DNA from: Ectobacillus polymachus | Lineage (GTDB): Bacteria > Bacillota > Bacilli > Bacillales > Bacillaceae_G | Direction: 5' to 3' | NCBI RefSeq assembly: GCF_048159605.1 | Contig: NZ_JBLREB010000003.1 | Location: 1-64,000 of the forward strand | Length of the DNA: 64,000 nucleotides | In this document: positions 1 to 6,763 of the stretch, one piece after another | Layout: every line of letters starts with the position of its first letter | How positions within the stretch are numbered: the stretch's first letter is position 1 | Position numbers and translations under genes: made by a program | The notes under the pieces: model-generated | Told to the model about the DNA's origin: nothing | The model's input: the letters and a program-made list of their open reading frames with translations, nothing else | The model's database searches: none

Positions 1-10
1 TATCCAAAAA

Positions 11-122
11 GTGGAGCCGGCTTGGTCAGCTCCGGAGGACGGAAGTTCTTCACTCAAAAAGGCGCTTTTCGCCTTGAAGAGTGAAGGTTTTCCGACCGGA
101 AGGAGCTAGCCGGCGGAACTAG
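11..122. repeat. Structured dispersed repeat, copy A (rRNA spacer)
   Basis: About 110 bases that can fold as nested stems: 16-22 with 108-114, 28-33 with 102-107, 41-44 with 90-93, 48-55 with 79-86 and 59-64 with 70-75. A second copy lies at 63704-63842, and base changes in the stems are compensated. It sits just before the 5S rRNA, so it probably lies in the 23S-5S spacer; the 23S gene itself is outside the window. Confidence 0.7.
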
Positions 123-201
123 ATTCCTTACCGTAGGGTAAGGGAAGATTACATACTTTACACCCTGTTACCTAGTTTTGAAGGAACTTGCCTTCTAATA
201 G

Positions 202-317
202 GTCTAGTGATGATGGCGAAGAGGTCACACCCGTTCCCATACCGAACACGGAAGTTAAGCTCTTCAGCGCCGATGGTAGTTGGGACTTTGTCCCTGTGAG
301 AGTAGGACGTCGCTAGG
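202..317 (+). rRNA. rrf: 5S ribosomal RNA
   Basis: The sequence has the Bacillus 5S core, including the CCCGUUCCCAUACCGAACAC loop region and the AAGUUAAGCUCUUCAGCGCC stretch. The terminal helix closes between CTAGTGA at 203-209 and TCGCTAG near 310-316. It is the last rRNA gene of an operon whose upstream members lie outside the window, and tRNA genes follow directly. Ends are accurate to a few bases. Confidence 0.95.
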
Positions 318-330
318 CTATTTATTTTAT

Positions 331-405
331 TGGGCTATAGCCAAGCGGTAAGGCAACGGACTTTGACTCCGTCATGCGTTGGTTCGAATCCAGCTAGCCC
401 AGCCA
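331..405 (+). tRNA. tRNA-Gln (anticodon TTG)
   Basis: A complete cloverleaf with acceptor stem TGGGCTA/TAGCCCA, anticodon loop CTTTGAC, T-loop GGTTCGAATCC and encoded CCA. First tRNA after the 5S gene. Confidence 0.95.
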
Positions 406-441
406 TTCTTTTATATTACAATGTTACATCTATTTAGTTAT

Positions 442-534
442 GGAGGAATACCCAAGTCTGGCTGAAGGGATCGGTCTTGAAAACCGACAGGTGGCGAGAG
501 CTGCGCGGGGGTTCGAATCCCTCTTCCTCCTCCA
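442..534 (+). tRNA. tRNA-Ser (anticodon TGA)
   Basis: A class II tRNA of 93 nt with a long variable arm. The acceptor stem is GGAGGAA/TTCCTCC, the anticodon loop is CTTGAAA, and CCA is encoded. Confidence 0.95.
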
Positions 535-641
535 TTTTTACTACAAACAGAATTATAGTTTTTGATACTATAATTACATAATTATCATCTATAGGCTTAT
601 CCAAAGGTTGAATGGCCATTTTTTTATTTTCTTAGCTAATT

Positions 642-717
642 GGTCTCGTGGTGTAGCGGTTAACATGCCTGCCTGTCACGCAGGAGATCGCCGGTTCGAT
701 CCCGGTCGGGACCGCCA
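642..717 (+). tRNA. tRNA-Asp (anticodon GTC)
   Basis: Acceptor stem GGTCTCG/CGGGACC, anticodon loop CTGTCAC, T-loop GGTTCGATCCC and encoded CCA. Confidence 0.95.
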
Positions 718-720
718 TTT

Positions 721-796
<76 letters not shown>

Positions 797-822
797 TTAT
801 ACGATAGAATTCATTTTATTAT

Positions 823-897
823 TCCGCAGTAGCTCAGTGGTAGAGCAATCGGCTGTTAACCGATTGGTCGTAGGTTCGAGTCCTACCTGCGGAGCCA
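823..897 (+). tRNA. tRNA-Asn (anticodon GTT)
   Basis: Acceptor stem TCCGCAG/CTGCGGA, anticodon loop CTGTTAA, T-loop GGTTCGAGTCC and encoded CCA. Confidence 0.95.
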
Positions 898-898
898 T

Positions 899-971
899 GA
901 CTCGTTCGTCTAACGGTTAAGACACCTCTTATTTAATAGCGGTATCACGGGTTCAATTCCCGTACGAATCA
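899..971 (+). pseudogene. Degenerate tRNA, Glu-like
   Basis: The D-arm and T-arm match tRNA-Glu closely (TAACGGTTAAGACACC and CACGGGTTCAATTCCCGT). The acceptor stem GACTCGT/ACGAATC has one mismatch. The anticodon arm has lost the Glu TTC: CCTCT pairs imperfectly with AGCGG around an eight-base loop, TATTTAAT. CCA is not encoded. I read it as a decayed tRNA-Glu gene at the end of the cluster; an unusual functional tRNA is less likely. Confidence 0.7.
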
Positions 972-977
972 TCTTGG

Positions 978-1011
978 AAAATCAGCGTACAATTCTACGC
1001 TGATTTTTTTG
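978..1011 (+). terminator. Rho-independent terminator of the rRNA/tRNA cluster
   Basis: Stem AATCAGCGTA/TACGCTGATT with a short loop, followed by a run of seven Ts. Confidence 0.9.
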
Positions 1012-1127
1012 TATATATAAAATTGAAATGATACAAAATGTAAAATATTTTTGTTTTGTGATAGCAAAAATATGAAATGAAATACATTCTTCCGGATATA
1101 CTACTAAATGCAAGGAGGGATGTTTTT

Positions 1128-1553
1128 GTGACAACCATCAAAGATGTAATGAGTACAAATATCGCATACTGCACGCCTGTAGATAATGTATTTGAAGCAG
1201 CAACTAAAATGAAGCAAGAGGATGTAGGGATTATACCAGTTGTCAATAATAATCGTTTAATGGGACTGGTAACTGATCGTGATATTGTCTTACGAGGGAT
1301 TGCTGAAAAGCATCCTGGATCTGAAAGCATTACATCGGTAATGAGTACAGATATTGTTAGTGTATCTCCTGATGACCCTGTTGAGAAGGCAGCTGAACTG
1401 ATGTCACGTTATCAAATTAGACGTCTGCCTGTAGTTGAACATAATGAGCTAGTCGGCATGGTTTCCCTTGGCGATTTAGCTGTAGAACAATTTACAGATG
1501 ATCAAGCGCAATTTGCTCTAAGTGAAATTTCGGAGGATCATCATCAAGGCTAA
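1128..1553 (+). CDS. CBS-domain pair protein (YhcV-like)
   Basis: A 141-aa cytosolic protein made almost entirely of two CBS domains (about residues 1-58 and 65-125), each with the usual 'GIIPVV' or 'RRLPVV' strand and a 'TDRDI' or 'LGDLA' helix. Such tandem CBS modules usually bind adenine nucleotides and act as sensors; the ligand here is unknown. The GTG at 1128 is chosen because AAGGAGGG at 1112-1119 precedes it. An ATG at 1077 in the same frame has no ribosome binding site. It resembles B. subtilis YhcV in length and motifs. It is monocistronic, between two terminators. Confidence 0.88.
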   Translation: MTTIKDVMSTNIAYCTPVDNVFEAATKMKQEDVGIIPVVNNNRLMGLVTDRDIVLRGIAEKHPGSESITSVMSTDIVSVSPDDPVEKAAELMSRYQIRRLPVVEHNELVGMVSLGDLAVEQFTDDQAQFALSEISEDHHQG

Positions 1554-1557
1554 CGAA

Positions 1558-1600
1558 AGAAAATAACTCATAGGATACTCTATCCTATGAGTTATTTTTC
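1558..1600 (+). terminator. Terminator of the CBS-protein gene
   Basis: Perfect stem AAATAACTCATAGGA/TCCTATGAGTTATTT followed by T-rich sequence. Confidence 0.9.
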
Positions 1601-1762
1601 TATTTGAAATAGAAAAAAATAAAAAAATATTATGTGATATAGTAATATTTATAGAAAAGGCTGCGTAATGCTTGTATTATTAAATTATAGGAATATACAG
1701 TTACTAATAAATTTATACATATTGTATAAGAAATATATGGGCAGTATTTAAGGAGGGCCACT

Positions 1763-2866
1763 ATGAATATAGTTGAAAATGAACCTAACTGGCTGTTGGT
1801 TACAGAAAATTATGAACCACCTTCGTCATTTTCAGATTTACTTTATTTGCTTATTCCTAATCGTACTGAAACGGGCAGATTGGATGGCCAAGTTTTATCT
1901 TGGAAGGAAAAGGAATTTTATAAAAAAGAAACAATTATTCCCTTTATACAGTTTGCTTTTAAAAAAATGATACATTTACCTAAATTCAATAAGGATGAAA
2001 TGCCTACCGTACTTCGAATTGTTCGTTTATGCCAGGAAACAGGGTGGTATGGAAAAGCGTATGAGCTACTGAAGGAACAAAAAATTATCTCATTTATCTT
2101 TAATTCTTTAGACATGAATCCTTGGGATAACTTTACGAAGGCTGCTGCATGGAATTATATTATTGTAAAGCAAAAAGCACATCAATTAGAAAAATCAGAT
2201 GAATTGATATGGGAAAAAATAAAATATGATTTGAGTTGGAAAACTTCCTACGATTACTTAGCATCAGAAAAGGAAATAATAGAATGTAAGCTTCTATATG
2301 TGTGCCGTAGAGCAAAAGAAATGGAACAGAGCAAGTTTGAAGAAATAGTAATGGAGCTAGCGATGTATTGTAATTCTAAAATTGCTACTTTATATACATT
2401 GGATCTTGTCGATACCTATAAAAAATGCATGAATTATTTTATTAAATACATAAAAAACCAAACGATTATAGATTGTCATTATGCAATCCTTGCACAGTTA
2501 GCTGAATTTTTCTATGAGCCTTATCAACTTATTATGGATGATTATATGGAAATCATGAAAGATATCATGACTCATATTGATTATTCTTTTTATTATAAAT
2601 ATAAGGAATTTATAGGAATGTTATTATCCTATATTCCATTTTTCCAAATGATTCATGTTCGAAAACAAACTGAATATTTTCAAGAAGTACTGAATGTAAG
2701 CAAAGGAGTTTCATATAAAGAAGAAATTCTACGTGAATATGTATTTTCACAAGTTATGGATGAGAAAGGTGGTTTTTTAAATACTTTTTATTACCATAAT
2801 TGCAAAAGTATAATTGAGGAAATCCTTACCTATTGGTGTACGCCTGAGCAAAGAAATGCCCTTTAA
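1763..2866 (+). CDS. Hypothetical 367-aa protein, family not recognised
   Basis: I do not recognise this protein. It starts with ATG behind AAGGAGG at 1750-1756. There is no signal peptide and no clear membrane segment. The composition is rich in Lys, Glu, Ile, Tyr and Phe, and it reads as mostly helical, as in helical-repeat or TPR-like scaffolds; no catalytic motif stands out. It is more AT-rich than the housekeeping genes around it. It stands alone, with about 160 AT-rich bases upstream and a convergent terminator downstream. Reality as a gene is well supported by length and ribosome binding site; function is unknown. Confidence 0.8.
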   Translation: MNIVENEPNWLLVTENYEPPSSFSDLLYLLIPNRTETGRLDGQVLSWKEKEFYKKETIIPFIQFAFKKMIHLPKFNKDEMPTVLRIVRLCQETGWYGKAYELLKEQKIISFIFNSLDMNPWDNFTKAAAWNYIIVKQKAHQLEKSDELIWEKIKYDLSWKTSYDYLASEKEIIECKLLYVCRRAKEMEQSKFEEIVMELAMYCNSKIATLYTLDLVDTYKKCMNYFIKYIKNQTIIDCHYAILAQLAEFFYEPYQLIMDDYMEIMKDIMTHIDYSFYYKYKEFIGMLLSYIPFFQMIHVRKQTEYFQEVLNVSKGVSYKEEILREYVFSQVMDEKGGFLNTFYYHNCKSIIEEILTYWCTPEQRNAL

Positions 2867-2883
2867 TCTATCATATTTTCATG

Positions 2884-2925
2884 TAAAGTAAAAACTCATC
2901 TGTATACGGATGAGTTTTTACTTTC
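2884..2925. terminator. Bidirectional terminator between convergent genes
   Basis: Stem AAAAACTCATC/GATGAGTTTTT with A and T runs on both sides. It can serve the gene ending at 2866 and the minus-strand gene ending at 2896, whose last codons overlap it. Confidence 0.85.
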
Positions 2926-3243
2926 ATATTCCCTATTTGTCGCCAAGAATGTAGAATTATGCGGGATGATCAGAAGTACTGCAATAAAGAAGATTGCAAA
3001 CATGGAAGACAAATGCATTCCATTTTCCATAAGAGCAACGGTGCTAACTGCTATAAAAAAAGATAACTTGTATGTAATGGCTAACCAAGATGCAAGTTTT
3101 ACTTGAAGCCATTCCAATAAAATTTCGCATAACACAAATAAAACTAAAATAATTAAGAAAGCAAGACTCGCATTAAAAATAAATAGACAACAAATCAGTC
3201 CTACTAATGACAACGATTCTAAAAATATAGGTGTATCTTTCAT
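2896..3243 (-). CDS. Small integral membrane protein, unknown function
   Basis: A 115-aa hydrophobic protein with about four predicted membrane segments (roughly residues 9-25, 29-50, 58-75 and 80-98) and a short polar C-terminus. The ATG at 3243 is preferred because GGAGG lies eight bases upstream; an in-frame GTG at 3258 would overlap that site. It lies 26 bases downstream of the M23 peptidase gene on the same strand, so the two may be co-transcribed. No family recognised. Confidence 0.65.
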   Translation of the reverse strand: MKDTPIFLESLSLVGLICCLFIFNASLAFLIILVLFVLCEILLEWLQVKLASWLAITYKLSFFIAVSTVALMENGMHLSSMFAIFFIAVLLIIPHNSTFLATNREYESKNSSVYR

Positions 3244-3269
3244 TCGAGCTTCCTCCACATTACCTGACG

Positions 3270-4397
3270 TTATTTTTTTAAATATTGGAGAGGATCAAGG
3301 GCATTAGATTTTGCATAATTCCATTCGCCTTTATGAAGCTCAAAGTGTAAATGTTGTCCAGTAGCTTCGCCTGTACTTCCCATGTATCCGAGAACTTGTC
3401 CTTGGTTGACAGTATCTCCTTCACTAACGTAACGATTCTTCATGTGAGCATATACGGTCTCATATTGTTGTCCATTAATATTATGTTTAATAAATACAAC
3501 ATTTCCATAACTAGAAGAATAGTAAGAGCGAGAAACTTTACCAGAAGCAGCCGCAAGAATTTGAACATTTCCAGGTGCTGCAATATCAACTCCGTAGTGA
3601 AAACTTCCCCATCTAGGACCAAATGTACTGGTCACGGTACCGCTAGAAGCTGGCCATTTAAAAATGGATGCGCTTTGTGAAGGAGAATTGCTAGGTGGAT
3701 TGGATGAAGAAGGCTTTGATGTAGAAAGATAATCTTTCGAAACATATCCTTCAGACCCATTGTATTGAATTTTATACCAATTTCCAGACTGTCCGGTTAC
3801 TGCTACTTTCTCCCCGTTAGATAAAACATTAATAATGCTATAGTTCGATCCAGGACCTGATCGAAAACGTAGTGCATCTGCATTTACATAGTAGGTAGTA
3901 GTTCCTTGAATAGAGGAAGAGCCATTAGAATTAGAAGATGGAGTAAGATAAGCTTTGCTAACATAAGCTGTTTGATTGTTGTATGTAATTTTACACCAAC
4001 CATTGTTCTCTGCTTCTACGGTAACCTCTTCCCCGCTACTTAATATACCTATAATAGAAGAGCTAGTGTTTGCCTCGCTGCGAACACGAAGTGCATCAGC
4101 CGTCACTTTTTGCTTGGAAGAAGATGAAGAAGATACGGTTACGAAATCTTTACTAACATATGCGTCTCGACTATTATATGAAATTTTGTACCAATTACCG
4201 CTTTCCCCAATAATGCTAATCTTAGTTTGGTTTGGAAGTGCCCCTAATCTGTCATAAGAAGTACCAGGACCGGTTCGTACATTTAAATATGTTGCATTCA
4301 CAGTTCCTGTAGTATTTGCACTAGCATGCACGGAATCTGCAACAAAAGGTAACGCAGCTAATGCAACGGATGAAACAAAAAAAGTACGAGCTTTCAT
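3270..4397 (-). CDS. Secreted SH3b/M23 peptidoglycan endopeptidase
   Basis: A 375-aa exported protein. Residues 1-26 form a signal peptide ending in an Ala-X-Ala-like site. Three bacterial SH3 (SH3b) repeats follow, near 31-92, 97-153 and 168-229, each with 'LNVRTGPG', 'LRVRSEA' or 'LRFRSGPG' and a 'YVSK' end. Ser/Pro-rich linkers separate them from a C-terminal M23 (LytM-type) metallopeptidase domain, about 255-370. The zinc ligands are visible as H267 and D271 (HxxxD) and H351 in HxH, with a further His at 318. It probably binds the cell wall and cuts peptide cross-bridges during growth. The ATG is preceded by AGGAGG. Confidence 0.92.
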   Translation of the reverse strand: MKARTFFVSSVALAALPFVADSVHASANTTGTVNATYLNVRTGPGTSYDRLGALPNQTKISIIGESGNWYKISYNSRDAYVSKDFVTVSSSSSSKQKVTADALRVRSEANTSSSIIGILSSGEEVTVEAENNGWCKITYNNQTAYVSKAYLTPSSNSNGSSSIQGTTTYYVNADALRFRSGPGSNYSIINVLSNGEKVAVTGQSGNWYKIQYNGSEGYVSKDYLSTSKPSSSNPPSNSPSQSASIFKWPASSGTVTSTFGPRWGSFHYGVDIAAPGNVQILAAASGKVSRSYYSSSYGNVVFIKHNINGQQYETVYAHMKNRYVSEGDTVNQGQVLGYMGSTGEATGQHLHFELHKGEWNYAKSNALDPLQYLKK

Positions 4398-4609
4398 AGT
4401 TATTCCTCCTATTAGAAAAATAGCAAATTAAAAAACTATATATGAAAATATCATAGTTTAATTAATAAAAAAGATATATCCATATATATTATTATATTTA
4501 TTGGATTATTTTTCAATGTAATTATAATAGTTTTTGTTATTTTTACTATTTTTCTGTTATTGTTTATATAAAAAACAAAAAAATATCAAAAAAATGTAAC
4601 AAAACATGG
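4398..4609. other. AT-rich upstream region of the M23 peptidase gene
   Basis: No gene or RNA structure seen. It is very AT-rich and should hold the minus-strand promoter of the M23 gene; several TATAAT-like matches make a unique assignment impossible by eye. Confidence 0.5.
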
Positions 4610-4640
4610 TTGACAATTAACAATTGTTAACCAATAAAAT
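4610..4640 (+). promoter_or_regulatory. Possible promoter overlapping a 14-bp palindrome
   Basis: TTGACA at 4610-4615 is followed by the perfect palindrome TTAACAATTGTTAA (4617-4630) and an AT-rich -10-like stretch (AATAAA or TAAAAT). The palindrome in the spacer looks like an operator. The target regulator is unknown. Confidence 0.4.
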
Positions 4641-4718
4641 AGTTTAATCGTGAATTGTAAGATTATCATCGATATGTGTAATGTTTTTCAAATAATGTTT
4701 CAAAAAATAGTGAAGCAG

Positions 4719-4747
4719 TTGCAGAAATGACAACATGGTGTTACAAT
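4719..4747 (+). promoter_or_regulatory. Probable thi operon promoter
   Basis: TTGCAG at 4719-4724, a 17-base spacer, then TACAAT at 4742-4747. Transcription would begin about 12 bases before the first TPP aptamer. Confidence 0.6.
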
Positions 4748-4766
4748 ATGGTCACAATTTAATGAA

Positions 4767-4857
4767 ATTGCTAGGGGAGCTGGTGTAACCGGCTGAGAGG
4801 AGACCGTAAGTCTTGACCCTTTACCTGATCTAGATAATTCTAGCGTAGGAAAGCAGA
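4767..4857 (+). ncRNA. TPP riboswitch (THI element), first of two
   Basis: Shows the conserved thi-box pieces in order: GGGGAGC, CTGAGAGG, TTGACCCTT, ACCTGATCTAGATAATTCTAGCG and AGGAAAGC. P1 closes between TGCT and AGCA. Binding of thiamin pyrophosphate should favour the terminator at 4869-4910. Confidence 0.93.
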
Positions 4858-4868
4858 CTGACTTATAC

Positions 4869-4910
4869 AAGCCTACTTTTCTATCTAGAAAATAGGCTTT
4901 TTAATTTTTA
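4869..4910 (+). terminator. Expression-platform terminator of TPP riboswitch 1
   Basis: Stem AAGCCTACTTTTC/GAAAATAGGCTT with one mismatch, then a T-rich tail. Confidence 0.85.
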
Positions 4911-4920
4911 TATTGTGAAT

Positions 4921-5004
4921 CCACTAGGGGTGCGAAGAAGCTGAGAGAGGCGAAGACCTTAACCCTTATAACCTGATGTAGGTAATACTAACGAAGGGAA
5001 GTGG
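4921..5004 (+). ncRNA. TPP riboswitch (THI element), second of two
   Basis: A full second aptamer: CCACT/AGTGG P1, GGGGTGC, CTGAGAGAGG, CTTAACCCTT, ACCTGATG, GGTAATACTAACGAAGGGA. Tandem TPP riboswitches have been studied in B. anthracis; having two gives a steeper response to the vitamin. Confidence 0.94.
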
Positions 5005-5038
5005 CGTAGAATGACAAATGATATTTGTTGTTATGCAG

Positions 5039-5068
5039 CCGCTTCCATTTGAGAAAGCGGTTTTTTTC
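5039..5068 (+). terminator. Expression-platform terminator of TPP riboswitch 2
   Basis: Stem CCGCTT/AAGCGG followed by seven Ts. Confidence 0.85.
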
Positions 5069-5084
5069 ATTTCGCAAAGCAGGA

Positions 5085-5278
5085 TGCGATAAGAGCCGTA
5101 TTCTTACATATGGGGTTATGCGGAAATAGGTAAGCGCTTAAGTAAAATTTCAGGGAGTGCTGATCATCCCTACTTCTGGAAAGTTTCACTTTATGAATAG
5201 CCGTTTTGAATATTTGGTTGGGATATGGCATATCGCAAGGAGATGCAGGGATTTGAAGAGCATGATTCAATTTCATAA
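5085..5278 (+). pseudogene. tenA: tenA remnant (thiaminase II / aminopyrimidine hydrolase)
   Basis: Three broken pieces of TenA can be read. One frame has 'AIRAVFL' (about 5096-5105). A second, 5105-5165, reads YIWGYAEIGKRLSKIS then GSAD(HP), matching the TenA 'CYWLYYEVGEKL...HP' region. After a frame change 'SRFEYL' and, from 5219, 'WDMAYRKEMQGF' match the TenA C-terminus 'YEYQFWGMAYRKEGW', ending at TAA 5276-5278. The N-terminal two thirds and about 45 internal codons are missing and there are at least two frameshifts. TenA hydrolyses aminopyrimidine to HMP in thiamin salvage. The relic still lies first in the operon, and its old stop overlaps the next gene's start. Confidence 0.78.
5168..5194 (+). 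repeat. bcr1-like repeat tail inside the tenA relic
   Basis: CCCTACTTCTGGAAAGTTTC and the following ACTTTAT closely match the 3' ends of the bcr1-like elements at 29138-29291 and 44650-44786, with 14 identical bases at the end (AAGTTTCACTTTAT). It marks the junction where TenA codons are missing. Confidence 0.6.
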
Positions 5279-6014
5279 TGTAACGTTTGCGTATGAGGGA
5301 GAAAAACAGAACATACTGCAACATGTAGATTTGGATATAAAGGCAGGTGAATTTATCAGCATTATTGGACCAAGCGGATGTGGAAAAAGTACTATTTTTC
5401 GGTTATTAACTGGTCTAGAGGAGGCAACTGAAGGAGAGATTATCATCCAAGACAGTAAGGTACAGCGTGGAAGCCGTACCGTTGGTTATATGCCGCAGAC
5501 CGATTTATTGCTGCCATGGCGGAATATTTTAGAAAATGCCGCTCTCTCGATTGAGTGTCAAGGAATAAAAAAGAAGGAAGCAGAAGTGAAAGCATTTGAA
5601 TATTTAGAGAAGTTTGGCTTACAAGGATACGAGCAGAAGTATCCAAAGGATTTATCAGGAGGTATGCGGCAACGTGTATCCTTTCTGCGAACATTTCTAA
5701 CAGGCAGTGACATTTTGCTGCTTGATGAGCCGTTCAGCGCATTGGATGCGATTACGAAAGTAAGCATGCAAGAATGGCTATACGAGCAATGGATAAAGTG
5801 GAACAAAACGATTGTATTCATTACACACGATGTAGAAGAAGCTTTGTTTTTATCACAACGTGTATTTGCAGTAACGGAAAAGCCTATTTCCTCCATACGG
5901 GAGTTTACCGTACCTTTACCTAAAGAGCGAAGCAGACATGATCTAAGCAGAATGGATATTGTTCAAATGAAGGATGCATTACTCGATCTGTTGCAAGGGA
6001 AGGTAAAACAATGA
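5262..6014 (+). CDS. thiZ: ABC transporter ATPase, thiamin-precursor uptake (ThiZ-type)
   Basis: A 250-aa ATPase of the nitrate/taurine/ThiZ class. The Walker A motif GPSGCGKST is at 36-44, the Q-loop is in 'MPQTD', the signature is LSGGMRQR, and the Walker B is 'ILLLDEP' with a following 'SALD' D-loop and the switch His in 'FITHDVEEA'. The ATG at 5262 is preferred because the protein then begins at 'MIQFHNVTF', the usual family start, and overlaps the stop of the tenA relic. The longer frame from 5157 merely translates tenA debris. It overlaps the permease gene (ATGA). The TPP riboswitches place it in thiamin metabolism. Confidence 0.88.
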   Translation: MIQFHNVTFAYEGEKQNILQHVDLDIKAGEFISIIGPSGCGKSTIFRLLTGLEEATEGEIIIQDSKVQRGSRTVGYMPQTDLLLPWRNILENAALSIECQGIKKKEAEVKAFEYLEKFGLQGYEQKYPKDLSGGMRQRVSFLRTFLTGSDILLLDEPFSALDAITKVSMQEWLYEQWIKWNKTIVFITHDVEEALFLSQRVFAVTEKPISSIREFTVPLPKERSRHDLSRMDIVQMKDALLDLLQGKVKQ

Positions 6015-6763
6015 AAAAGTTAAACTATTATTTGCCTTCTATCATAATTGTGACGCTATTTTTAGTAGTTTGGGAAATTGGAGCAAGAATGGTTAATATC
6101 ATGTATATATTGCCATCGCCAAGTTCTATTTTTCAGAAAATATGGGATCTTCGCTCTATTTTGTTCACGGTTCATTTAACTGCAACGTTAACTGTCGTGC
6201 TAATTGGTCTAGCCATATCGATTGTACTGGGAGTTGGTCTTGCTGTTTCGATGAGCTTACACCCTTTTGTAGAGCGGGCCTTTTATCCATTGCTAATGGC
6301 ATCGCAAACAATACCTATCACTGCGCTTGCTCCGTTGTTTGTGCTCTGGTTTGGCTATTCTATTTGGAGCAAGGTAGTGGTAACGGTACTTATCACTTTT
6401 TTCCCGATTGCTGTGAATACCTTCGATGGACTCCGTTCTACAAAGCGAGAATGGGAGGAATTACTTACAACGTTCGGGGCATCCCGTGTAGATATCTTTT
6501 TAAAATTGAAATTACCGGCAGCTATGCCATACTTTTTTTCAGCCTTAAAGATAGCTGTTCCATTTAGTATTATTGGAGCGGCGATGGGGGAATGGTTAGG
6601 TGCACAGGCTGGCCTCGGCTATTTTAGTAAACGTATGATGACACAGCTTGATGGTGCAGGTGTATTTGCTCCAATTTTTATTTTATCTTTATTAGCTATT
6701 ATTTTTGTATGTATTGTTTCATTACTTGAGAAGAAATTTGTAGGTTGGAGGAAAGATTCTTGA
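6011..6763 (+). CDS. thiX: ABC transporter permease, thiamin-precursor uptake (ThiX-type)
   Basis: A 250-aa inner-membrane permease of the binding-protein-dependent family with about six membrane segments. It carries the EAA-like cytoplasmic loop 'WEELLTTFGASRVDIFLKLKLPAAMP' region (about residues 152-178) that docks on the ATPase. Start and stop codons overlap both neighbours, so ThiZ, ThiX and ThiY should be made in equal ratio. The family imports HMP-type pyrimidines such as formylaminopyrimidine; the exact substrate here is inferred. Confidence 0.87.
   Translation: MKKLNYYLPSIIIVTLFLVVWEIGARMVNIMYILPSPSSIFQKIWDLRSILFTVHLTATLTVVLIGLAISIVLGVGLAVSMSLHPFVERAFYPLLMASQTIPITALAPLFVLWFGYSIWSKVVVTVLITFFPIAVNTFDGLRSTKREWEELLTTFGASRVDIFLKLKLPAAMPYFFSALKIAVPFSIIGAAMGEWLGAQAGLGYFSKRMMTQLDGAGVFAPIFILSLLAIIFVCIVSLLEKKFVGWRKDS

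Noticed and set aside
11..122. Assignment of the structured repeat to the Bacillaceae-1 RNA motif
   Set aside because: That motif is also rRNA-linked but is described with two RUCCU terminal loops, which I do not see here.
5157..5261. N-terminal extension of the thiamin importer ATPase
   Set aside because: It translates tenA relic and repeat tail sequence; the family start and coupling favour 5262.
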